Origin: Muribaculaceae bacterium Isolate-104 (HZI)
GTDB lineage: Bacteria; Bacteroidota; Bacteroidia; Bacteroidales; Muribaculaceae
DNA length: 64,000 bases
NCBI GenBank assembly: GCA_003762715.1
Contig: RIBJ01000039.1
Span: 22,048-86,047 of the forward strand
Reading direction: 5' to 3'
The notes beneath the pieces are model-generated. The model did no database searches. It was given only the letters and a program-made list of their open reading frames with translations, and was not told where the DNA came from. The position numbers and the translations under genes were made by a program. Positions 1-7,075 of the stretch are shown here, one piece after another (position 1 is the stretch's first letter; every line of letters starts with the position of its first letter).

Positions 1-4
1 CTCC

Positions 5-271
5 ATGTATATCAAGCCCTCTCACATGAACCTTACGCCACATCTTGACAGGAATGACTCGCTGATTGACCAGAGCCATAGCATCAAAACAGCTTTGCTG
101 AATAACAAAGGGGTTGTTATAAGAGCCGCAAAAGAGCTTGGCATATCAAGAAGCCATTTGTATAATCTCATGACGTTATTAGAAATCACGCATGGATTTG
201 GCTTGCCCCCTCTAAAGAAAAAACAACGACTGGAAATGAAAAAGAATAAAAACTCCGGAGAAAATAAATAG
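5..271 (+). pseudogene. Fis-type helix-turn-helix fragment, probably truncated
   Basis: The frame is open to the left edge of the window, so the ATG at 5 need not be the true start. Residues about 27-57 form a Fis-like helix-turn-helix (key stretch AAKELGISRSHLYNLM), as found at the C-terminus of NtrC-class regulators. A lysine-rich tail follows. The frame stops exactly where an unrelated minus-strand receiver-domain fragment begins (about 272-434). The two pieces meeting tail to tail look like the scar of a rearrangement. It could also be the intact end of a small regulator lying mostly outside the window. Confidence 0.5.
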
Positions 272-272
272 A

Positions 273-434
273 AATCGCCGAGACCACGACCGCGCCTGGC
301 GGCAGCTTCGCCACCTCGACTTTTGCCGCCTCCATCTTATCAACGGCAATCGGCTCGTATCCGGCTCGCGTGAGCAGGCCCGACATAAGCCGACGGTCGG
401 ATTCGGAGGCTTCTACAATGAGAATCTTGTTCAT
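273..434 (-). pseudogene. Truncated response-regulator receiver domain
   Basis: From the ATG at 434 the minus strand reads MNKILIVEASESDRRLMSGL and continues as a receiver domain for about 54 residues. Homology stops near the phosphoacceptor strand (GAVVVSAI), where the frame runs into antisense of the Fis-type fragment. No output domain remains. Regulators of this type sit near the transfer region of Bacteroidales conjugative transposons (RteB position), and the fragment is on the same strand as the rest of the element backbone. The RteB assignment is inference; the truncation is directly visible. Confidence 0.55.
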
Positions 435-469
435 TGTTAGATAATTTTTGAATTATTAAAATACACAGT

Positions 470-512
470 CAGATACGTTCCATGAAAGAGCATGAAACGT
501 ATCTGATTTTTT
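470..512 (+). terminator. Hairpin terminator, possibly bidirectional
   Basis: Arms 470-479 and 496-505 (cagatacgtt / aacgtatctg) pair perfectly and are followed on the plus strand by a T-run at 507-512. It lies just past the phosphatase stop (548, minus strand), so it may also end that operon. Confidence 0.7.
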
Positions 513-547
513 GTAGTTATTTGTCAGAATATCACATAAGTCATGTG

Positions 548-1471
548 TTATTTGGTGCGGTTTACTATATGGACCGTTTTGCCATCCTTATCAAGCATAT
601 TCAGTCTGAGATTATTTTTATCGGCGGTTAGGACTGAAAATCCGGGAGAATCATTGCAGAAAACAGTGCCATCAATTTTTTGCGGAGTCCTCGTGAGGGA
701 GCCGGATGTATTGACCACATAGTCGATTTTTGAATCTGGGCGGCGGATGTGCTGATAATTGTGAATATGACCGCAGATATACATATCTACATTGTGCTTA
801 CGTAGAATTGTATCGACTTTCTTCTGCATATCAGTTCGCTCAGATTCCGACTTATCGGTATAGGCATAGATGGGATGATGACCGACCACAACGATCCAGT
901 CTTCCGTCGCCTCAGTCAAAGTCTTTTCGAGCCATTGCAACTGGGCTTCGGTATCCTGATTCACAGCATCGGGATATGTGTCGGTCTTTTTCCTGTATTT
1001 GTCAATCAAAGGAGTGGTGTCGAGAAATATCACCTTGACAGTTGTCCCGTCATCTTCAAAGGTCTTGGCGTAATATCTCGCAGGCATCTCCCAACGGCGG
1101 GATATGCCGGAATAGTCGATAACCGCCTGAGTGTTGCCGCGATATTCATGGTTGCCGCAGATAGGATACCAGTTCACCATAAGCTCCGGGTGGTCGTAGA
1201 TAAGCTCATAGTTGGTCATCCACAAGGGGTCTGTCACACTCTCCACTCCGCCGTAGTGATGTGTGTCGCCAAGAGCAAGAATAGCATCGGGTCCTATTTG
1301 TTCTGCAATTCTGCCCATCGTCGCGGCAACAGGCTTCTGGTCATAGTGACCATTACGTCCGAGGTCTGACACTACCATAAGGTTCACATCGCCTTTGGCG
1401 ATTTCAGTCTGGGCAATGGCTCCAAAAGAGGGGATGAGAGCCAAAGCCGCGATAAGTAATTTACGAATCAT
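548..1471 (-). CDS. Secreted purple-acid-phosphatase-like metallophosphoesterase
   Basis: This 307-residue protein has a signal peptide (about 1-20, ending AIAQ), so it acts in the periplasm or outside the cell. It carries the dimetal phosphoesterase blocks in order: D36 in VSDLG, GD at 68-69, GNHE at 106-109, GHHP at 197-200 and GHIH at 234-237. The spacing matches purple acid phosphatase-like enzymes. The usual metal-binding Tyr three residues after the second Asp is His here (GDTHHY). It is the second gene of a two-gene operon, 12 bp after a TonB receptor. The neighbours (PhoBR-like system, phosphate porin, PiT) imply release of phosphate from organic esters under phosphate limitation. The substrate is unknown. 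Confidence 0.9.
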   Translation of the reverse strand: MIRKLLIAALALIPSFGAIAQTEIAKGDVNLMVVSDLGRNGHYDQKPVAATMGRIAEQIGPDAILALGDTHHYGGVESVTDPLWMTNYELIYDHPELMVNWYPICGNHEYRGNTQAVIDYSGISRRWEMPARYYAKTFEDDGTTVKVIFLDTTPLIDKYRKKTDTYPDAVNQDTEAQLQWLEKTLTEATEDWIVVVGHHPIYAYTDKSESERTDMQKKVDTILRKHNVDMYICGHIHNYQHIRRPDSKIDYVVNTSGSLTRTPQKIDGTVFCNDSPGFSVLTADKNNLRLNMLDKDGKTVHIVNRTK

Positions 1472-1483
1472 TGTTTTGTATTT

Positions 1484-4234
1484 TTAGAATGTTACTTTTA
1501 CACCGCCGTTGAATTTCACTCCGTAATATTCCTGTTGCATCGTGTAGTCCTTGCTGCCTTGGTAATAGCGCAGAGGCTGGTTGAGAAGGTTGTTGCAGTC
1601 GGCATATACGGTTATTTTTGTTTTGCGCCCGAATGTGTAGCTGACGTTCAGGTCCAGATATTTCACGGCATCATAGTATCGGTCGTAGAATGAACTTGCG
1701 CCCATTTCGTCGATAAATGCCGAGGCATAGTTGAATGAGGCTCTTGCGGAGAAACCGCACTTGTCGAAATATAGCGAGAGATTAGCGGTATGTTCAGGGG
1801 AACCCGGCAGACTTAGACCTTTTTCGTTTTCACGACCCTCGAAATTGAAATCGGTGATGCGTGAACGTGTATAGGTATATGTTGCATAAAGTCCGAGGCA
1901 TTTCATCGCCGGTGTGATGAAACTGAAATCGCGTTGCCATGCAAGCTCAACACCGAATATATTGGCATTGCCGCCGTTCTTCGGTTGAGTGAATTTCGTC
2001 CATAAATTCCCTTCGTATTCCTTGTTGTAGGCCACCTCGTCGACAATAAAGCCCTCAATGCGTTTATAGAACAGACCGGCAGACACAAGTCCTATCGACT
2101 TCCAGTAATATTCGGCATTGAGGTCTATGTTGTGTGATGTGGTTGCCTTCAGACCGGGGTTGCCCACCGTTATCTCATTGTCGCCGCGGCTTATTTTCAT
2201 TCCCGGGACGAGTGCCGAATATTTTGGACGGGATATTGACTGGTTGTAGCCCGCACGGAACAGGAAATCCTTATTTATCTCCCATTTCAGAAGAAGCGAT
2301 GGGAGGAAGTTTATGTAGCTTGAAGTTGCCGGCGCGGTTTTCGACACCTCTCCGGTCTCGTCGTCATAGATTCTGCCGATGTAACGCAAGTCGGTGTTCT
2401 CCACTCTCAATCCTCCCATAAACTGAAGATTGTCCGCGAGCCGTGAGTCGATGCGCATGTAACCGGAAGTGACATTCTCTCGGGCGTGGTAATTGCCCGC
2501 AAGTTCCTCAGCCACCTGTTCGCTCTCAAACTGATTTTTATCATCAAGATTCAGAAAGCCGAGAAAATATTTGTCAATGAATGTTCCCGCCTTGTATTTA
2601 GCCGAAGGCATAAAACGGTCTGTAGTCATATCGACAGTATGGGAGAAAGCATCCTTGTCAAAGGCCTTCTCATCAATGGGAGTGTATTCGTAGAAGTCTA
2701 TCTCTTTGTTCTTGAACTTGCTGACGAATTTGAAGCCGAATTTGAGCTTTGCCCTGTCGCTGAGTTTTGTCTTGAAATCAAGAGCTGCCTTGAAGTCCTT
2801 CTCGACAATATCTTCCTGCTGCTGTGTCAGTTCCTTGAGTGAGAAATCATCATTGAGTGTAATAGTGGAGCCTTCCTCCGGAGTGGCAAGCGGCTCCCGC
2901 GGATTCGACAGATCAATACTGAACTTCTGTTTTTTCAGACGATAATCGATATAGCGCTCGTTAGGCCTTTCCTCGGAGGCTCTCGCATATCCTAATTTCC
3001 AGTCAATACCGAAAATGCCGAGACGGTTCTCGCCTCCGAGAGTGAAGTCCATGGTGCGTTGGCGTTCCAGACGGGCGTTGCGGTTGTCGGGCGTGCCACC
3101 TTTGGTCTGCACCCTGACATCGGCTTTCCCCTCCGGGGTCATGTCTTTCAGCGTCGTGCGATAGCGGTTTTCCCAGTCGTTGCGGTTGTTGAAGATACCT
3201 TTGAACCATATCTTGTTGTAGTCGTTGAACTTCCAGTCGAGCGACAACGAATAACTCTGACGCTCGCGGGTGACAAAATACTGCCTTATCTGATAGTCGT
3301 TGACATAGATTTTGCCGTCGTCATCTTTTTCCCATATAAATTCTGTATTATATGATCCGGCTGGCGCATTATTATAGGAGGCTGCAAGCATCACTCCGAA
3401 GCGGTCATTGAAGAAACGGTTACCGAGAGTGAGTCCGAAATTCATCTGCGCCTTACGGCTTATCCAGTTGTAGCCTGTTCCCGCTACGGCTCCGACAGTA
3501 AATCTGTGTGGAGAATTTTTCGTAACGAGGTTGATAGAACCGCCGATGGCATCGCCGTCCTGATCCGGCATAAGTGTCTTGCTGACCTCTATTGTCTGAA
3601 TCATATCGGACGGTATGAGGTCAAGCTGGACATTGCGAATGTCTCCCTCGGCCGATGGCAGTCTTGACCCGTTGATTGTCACTGAACTGAACTCAGCCGG
3701 AGTGCCGCGTACCTGACCGAAACGGGCCTCGCCCTGATCATACTGCACATTGATACCGCTTATACGTTTCAGAGCGTCTCCGATATTCGAGTCGGGGAAT
3801 TTGCCAATCTGGTCGGCAGACACCACATTGGTTATATTGATATTGTTCTTCTGGGCATTTATGGCTCTTTGCTGCCCGGAGAAAACGCCGGTCACTACAA
3901 CTTCATTCAGTTCCCGTGATGTATCCGACATTACAATGTCGTCAACCGTCGATTCTTCCGAAACCACGATTGTTTTACTGACCGGGAGAAAACCGATATA
4001 AGTTACTTTCAGATTATGATCCCCGGATGAAAGGTTGGCAAACGAGAAAAAGCCGTCGAGATCCGTAACCGCCGACAGCTTGTTGCTGTCAATGATAACC
4101 ACCGCTCCCGGCAGCGGGTTCTTCTCATTGTCAAGGATGCGGCCTTTAAGTTGTCCGTATTTCGGACTGTCAGCCGCCATAATGGTCAGACTTGAAGCAA
4201 GCGCGACCAAAAAAGTTGACATTACTTTTTTCAT
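1484..4234 (-). CDS. TonB-dependent outer-membrane receptor of the phosphate island
   Basis: This 916-residue outer-membrane receptor has a signal peptide (about 1-20), a carboxypeptidase-regulatory-like domain (about 26-105), a TonB plug (about 125-240, with DALKRISGINV and GDAIGGSINLVTKN) and a C-terminal barrel ending in aromatic VTF. The plug style resembles the large TonB receptors found in oligosaccharide and phytate-type uptake loci rather than SusC. It is transcribed divergently from the two-component system and immediately precedes a secreted phosphatase. It therefore probably imports a phosphorylated ligand or the product of that enzyme; this is inferred from context, and no ligand can be read from the sequence. 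Confidence 0.9.
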   Translation of the reverse strand: MKKVMSTFLVALASSLTIMAADSPKYGQLKGRILDNEKNPLPGAVVIIDSNKLSAVTDLDGFFSFANLSSGDHNLKVTYIGFLPVSKTIVVSEESTVDDIVMSDTSRELNEVVVTGVFSGQQRAINAQKNNINITNVVSADQIGKFPDSNIGDALKRISGINVQYDQGEARFGQVRGTPAEFSSVTINGSRLPSAEGDIRNVQLDLIPSDMIQTIEVSKTLMPDQDGDAIGGSINLVTKNSPHRFTVGAVAGTGYNWISRKAQMNFGLTLGNRFFNDRFGVMLAASYNNAPAGSYNTEFIWEKDDDGKIYVNDYQIRQYFVTRERQSYSLSLDWKFNDYNKIWFKGIFNNRNDWENRYRTTLKDMTPEGKADVRVQTKGGTPDNRNARLERQRTMDFTLGGENRLGIFGIDWKLGYARASEERPNERYIDYRLKKQKFSIDLSNPREPLATPEEGSTITLNDDFSLKELTQQQEDIVEKDFKAALDFKTKLSDRAKLKFGFKFVSKFKNKEIDFYEYTPIDEKAFDKDAFSHTVDMTTDRFMPSAKYKAGTFIDKYFLGFLNLDDKNQFESEQVAEELAGNYHARENVTSGYMRIDSRLADNLQFMGGLRVENTDLRYIGRIYDDETGEVSKTAPATSSYINFLPSLLLKWEINKDFLFRAGYNQSISRPKYSALVPGMKISRGDNEITVGNPGLKATTSHNIDLNAEYYWKSIGLVSAGLFYKRIEGFIVDEVAYNKEYEGNLWTKFTQPKNGGNANIFGVELAWQRDFSFITPAMKCLGLYATYTYTRSRITDFNFEGRENEKGLSLPGSPEHTANLSLYFDKCGFSARASFNYASAFIDEMGASSFYDRYYDAVKYLDLNVSYTFGRKTKITVYADCNNLLNQPLRYYQGSKDYTMQQEYYGVKFNGGVKVTF

Positions 4235-4266
4235 TGTGATTGTTGTTTTGTTTCTGATTCACGTTG

Positions 4267-4274
4267 CAAAATTC
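4267..4274 (-). promoter_or_regulatory. -7 element for the TonB receptor/phosphatase operon
   Basis: On the minus strand this reads GAATTTTG, close to the Bacteroidetes TAnnTTTG consensus, about 32 bp before the receptor start. It shares the intergenic region with the divergent two-component promoter. Confidence 0.5.
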
Positions 4275-4335
4275 GCCAACTAATATTTCATGGGTTTATC
4301 AGATTTGTTTAGATTTTATGAAATAAATTGTGTCA

Positions 4336-4379
4336 TTAAACTTTTATTAAACTTTTGAGCATTAGGACAGTATTTGACC
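4336..4379 (+). promoter_or_regulatory. Candidate Pho-box-like repeats in the divergent promoter
   Basis: Two adjacent 11-bp units (TTAAACTTTTA and TTAAACTTTTG, 4336-4357) are followed by two weaker 11-bp units (AGCATTAGGAC and AGTATTTGACC). Eleven-base periodicity is what PhoB/PhoP-family regulators bind in other phyla. The site lies between the receptor operon and the regulator gene, so it may control both. Regulator binding is inference. Confidence 0.45.
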
Positions 4380-4388
4380 TATTATTAG

Positions 4389-4396
4389 TAATTTTG
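4389..4396 (+). promoter_or_regulatory. -7 element for the two-component operon
   Basis: TAATTTTG ends only 4 bp before the ATG at 4401. Transcription starts a few bases after this box, so the mRNA should begin at or next to the start codon. The first gene may therefore be translated from a leaderless or nearly leaderless message. Confidence 0.6.
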
Positions 4397-4400
4397 CAGC

Positions 4401-5096
4401 ATGGAAACAAAAAAGAAGATACTTGTTGTCGACGATGAGGAGGCTTTGTGTGACGGCCTCGGATTCAATCTTGAAGCGGAAGGCTATCAGGTTGACATGG
4501 CGTATAGCGCGGAGGAGGCTCTTGCCCTCAACCTTGCCGCCTATGACCTGATACTCCTTGATATTATGATGGGGGAAATATCCGGGACTCAACTGGCACG
4601 CATAATGAAGTCGAATCCGGCAACTGCCTCCGTTCCCATCATATTCTGCACGGCCAAAGACACGGAGGAGGATATGATTGCCGGTCTCGACCTCGGAGCA
4701 GACGACTACATAATGAAGCCTTATTCTCTTAATGCCGTACTCGCTCGTGTTCGTACTGTGCTTCGCCGGACTGGGGCTTCTGTCGCACCCGCCAAAACGG
4801 ATTCAGATCTTGTTTCATACAAAGGATTGGTACTGTCTGCCAAAAACAGGACTTGCACGGTTGACGGAACAGAGGTGAAAATGCCCAAAAAAGAGTTTGA
4901 GATACTGCTTAAACTCATTTCCAACCGTGGACAGATTTTCACCCGTGCGGACCTGCTGAACGAGATATGGCCCGACGAGGTTGTGGTGCTTGACAGGGTT
5001 GTTGACGTGAACATAACCCGCATCCGTCAGAAGATAGGAATCTACGGCAAGAATATAGTAACCCGATCAGGATACGGTTATGGGTTCATTGAATAA
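4401..5096 (+). CDS. OmpR/PhoB-family response regulator
   Basis: This 231-residue DNA-binding response regulator has a receiver domain at about 5-120 with acidic pocket D11/D12, phosphoacceptor D54 and K106. A winged-helix Trans_reg_C domain fills about 138-231 (RADLLNEIW, then RVVDVNITRIRQKIG). It is followed with a 17-bp overlap by its histidine kinase. Every neighbouring gene concerns phosphate acquisition, so it is likely the PhoB/PhoP equivalent for this island, and the repeats around its own promoter suggest autoregulation. The family call is secure; the phosphate role is from context. Confidence 0.9.
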   Translation: METKKKILVVDDEEALCDGLGFNLEAEGYQVDMAYSAEEALALNLAAYDLILLDIMMGEISGTQLARIMKSNPATASVPIIFCTAKDTEEDMIAGLDLGADDYIMKPYSLNAVLARVRTVLRRTGASVAPAKTDSDLVSYKGLVLSAKNRTCTVDGTEVKMPKKEFEILLKLISNRGQIFTRADLLNEIWPDEVVVLDRVVDVNITRIRQKIGIYGKNIVTRSGYGYGFIE

Positions 5097-6528
5097 ACTT
5101 TCTTATCCGCAGCGTCTGTTCGTTTGGCTTCTCGGATATTCCCTGCTGATGGTCGGGTGCTTTGTAATTTTTCAATATCATAGGGAAAAGGAATTCAAGG
5201 CGGAGAAGATTGACAAGCAGCTCCAGCTCATCAACACATATATTCTTACAGAACTGAGCGAAGGGCATGATGTCCAGGATATAAAACTTGACGAGTTCAA
5301 ACCGTTCAACGATATTCGTATAAGCGTAATTTCCGACAAGGGACATATAATATACGACAATACTCTTGACTCGTTGCCGAAAACAAATCATCTTGACCGT
5401 CAGGAAATCCGGGATGCAATGCTGAATGGCTCCGGCTATGCTGTAAGACGGCACAGCGAGAGTACAGGCAACTATTATTTTTACTCGGCGAGAAAGAGCA
5501 ATGACGGCAATATTGTCCGTACCGCAGTGCCGTATTCCATATCGTTCAGCGGACTATTGCAAGCAGATTACGGTTTTTTATGGATTATGGGGATTATTAC
5601 ATTGATTATGTGCATCCTGGGCTATTTCGCAACCCGGAGGGTAGGTCTCCACATAATCAGGCTTAACAAATTTGCCGAGAACGTGGAAAACGGGGCACAG
5701 ATTTCCGATACAGAACCGTTTCCCCACGATGAGCTTGGCGAGATTTCAAACCACATAGTCCGTCTATATGCCCGTCTGCAACAGGCGGTGGCAGACAGGG
5801 ACAGCGAGCATCGTGCCGCTCTTCATGAGCAGCTTGAAAAGGAACGCATCAAAAAGCAACTCACGAACAATATAAATCACGAACTGAAAACTCCCGTAGC
5901 GTCAATCAGGGTCAGCGTGGAAACGATGCTGGCACACAGGAATATGAGCGATGAAAAGCAAACGTTGTTCCTGCAACGCTGCCTTACGAACACGGAAAGG
6001 CTACAGCGGCTTCTGACCGATGTGTCACTCCTTACGCGCATGGATGACGGAAGCACCTCCATCATAAAGGAACAGGTCAATCTCACTGATATAATAAATG
6101 ACGTGGTTGAGGACCGACAGATACTTGCCGCCACAAAAGGGATAACAATCGAGAATTTTGTTTCCCGCGACATCGTTATGGCCGGAAATTCGCCGTTGCT
6201 TGAAGCGGTGTTCAACAACCTTATCGACAACGCCATTGTTTATAGTGGAGGAACAAGGATAAAAATAGGATTAACCGGTTTGGATAGCGACAAGGTGACG
6301 TTAACATTGTCAGACAACGGTTGCGGTGTACCATCCGAACACCTTCCAAGGCTGTTTGAAAGGTTTTATCGCATCGACAAGGGTCGGTCGCGTGCGGCGG
6401 GAGGAACAGGACTCGGCCTTTCAATAGTGAAAAACGCCGTGATTATGCATGGTGGCGAGATTATCGCCGAAAATAAATGCTCTGGAGGATTATTATTCAA
6501 AATAACATTTTCAAGGAACTCAAAATGA
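5080..6528 (+). CDS. Membrane sensor histidine kinase, PhoR-like
   Basis: This 482-residue kinase has two membrane segments (about 13-32 and 165-185) flanking a ~130-residue periplasmic sensor. A HAMP-like linker is followed by HisKA with the phosphorylated His267 in NINHELKTP, and by an ATPase domain with N box (NNLIDNAI), G1 (DNGCGV) and G2 (GGTGLGLSI). It overlaps the regulator by 17 bp and the next gene by 4 bp (ATGA), so the three genes are translationally coupled. The periplasmic domain distinguishes it from the classical PhoR, which senses through the Pst system. No pstSCAB or phoU gene is visible here, so it may sense phosphate or a phosphorylated ligand directly; that part is inference. 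Confidence 0.9.
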   Translation: MGSLNKLSYPQRLFVWLLGYSLLMVGCFVIFQYHREKEFKAEKIDKQLQLINTYILTELSEGHDVQDIKLDEFKPFNDIRISVISDKGHIIYDNTLDSLPKTNHLDRQEIRDAMLNGSGYAVRRHSESTGNYYFYSARKSNDGNIVRTAVPYSISFSGLLQADYGFLWIMGIITLIMCILGYFATRRVGLHIIRLNKFAENVENGAQISDTEPFPHDELGEISNHIVRLYARLQQAVADRDSEHRAALHEQLEKERIKKQLTNNINHELKTPVASIRVSVETMLAHRNMSDEKQTLFLQRCLTNTERLQRLLTDVSLLTRMDDGSTSIIKEQVNLTDIINDVVEDRQILAATKGITIENFVSRDIVMAGNSPLLEAVFNNLIDNAIVYSGGTRIKIGLTGLDSDKVTLTLSDNGCGVPSEHLPRLFERFYRIDKGRSRAAGGTGLGLSIVKNAVIMHGGEIIAENKCSGGLLFKITFSRNSK

Positions 6529-6971
6529 AGACAAAACTGAAAATTGCGCTTGTCGCTCACGACCAACGCAAAGCCGATATGGTAGATTGGGTAAAATTCA
6601 ACGCCCAATATCTTTCCCAACATGAGCTGGTATGTACCGGCACGACCGGAGGGCTTATAAAGAATGCTTTCTCAGAAGCAGGAATAGATGCTCAAGTCGA
6701 ATGTATGAACTCGGGTCCGATGGGCGGTGATGCCGAAATAGCCGCAATGGTGGTAAGAAACGAGATTGACCTCGCTGTTTTCCTGATAGACGACCTTAAT
6801 GCGCAGCCCCACGAGGCGGACATTCAGATGCTTTTGCGTCAATGTCGTCTCCACAACGTGCCGATTGCCTGCAACCGTATAAGTGCCGACCTGATGATTT
6901 CAAGCCGCCTGTGGGATGACCCCACATATAAACCCATCGAACAGAGCTATATACGGTTTGACCGCAATTAA
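6525..6971 (+). CDS. mgsA: Methylglyoxal synthase
   Basis: This 148-residue enzyme converts dihydroxyacetone phosphate to methylglyoxal and free phosphate in the cytoplasm. Family blocks are all present: IALVAHDQRK near the N-terminus, TGTTGGLI for phosphate binding, SGPMGGD with the catalytic Asp, and DDLNAQPHEAD with the conserved His. I place the start at 6525, overlapping the kinase stop as ATGA, rather than at an upstream in-frame ATG at 6477. E. coli MgsA is inhibited by phosphate, so the enzyme works when phosphate is scarce. Co-transcription with a phosphate-type two-component system agrees with that biochemistry. Confidence 0.93.
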   Translation: MKTKLKIALVAHDQRKADMVDWVKFNAQYLSQHELVCTGTTGGLIKNAFSEAGIDAQVECMNSGPMGGDAEIAAMVVRNEIDLAVFLIDDLNAQPHEADIQMLLRQCRLHNVPIACNRISADLMISSRLWDDPTYKPIEQSYIRFDRN

Positions 6972-6993
6972 ACTCTCTGACTGTTCGGTAGTT

Positions 6994-7037
6994 TTAATAA
7001 ATGGTTAAGGATTTTGAAATATTCATGAAATGTTTTC
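6994..7037 (+). promoter_or_regulatory. Four 11-bp units upstream of the PiT promoter (candidate Pho box)
   Basis: TTAATAAATGG, TTAAGGATTTT, GAAATATTCAT and GAAATGTTTTC run end to end. The last unit starts 15 bp before the -7 box, and the same arrangement with the same spacing occurs at 9444-9487. Regulator identity is inferred from the neighbouring PhoB-like gene. Confidence 0.5.
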
Positions 7038-7041
7038 TTAG

Positions 7042-7049
7042 TTACTTTG
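7042..7049 (+). promoter_or_regulatory. -7 element of the PiT gene
   Basis: TTACTTTG fits TAnnTTTG with one change and is followed by GC. The expected start is near 7055, giving a leader of about 20 nt before the ATG at 7076. Confidence 0.6.
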
Positions 7050-7075
7050 CAGCAGAATAAGTAATTAAGACAACA

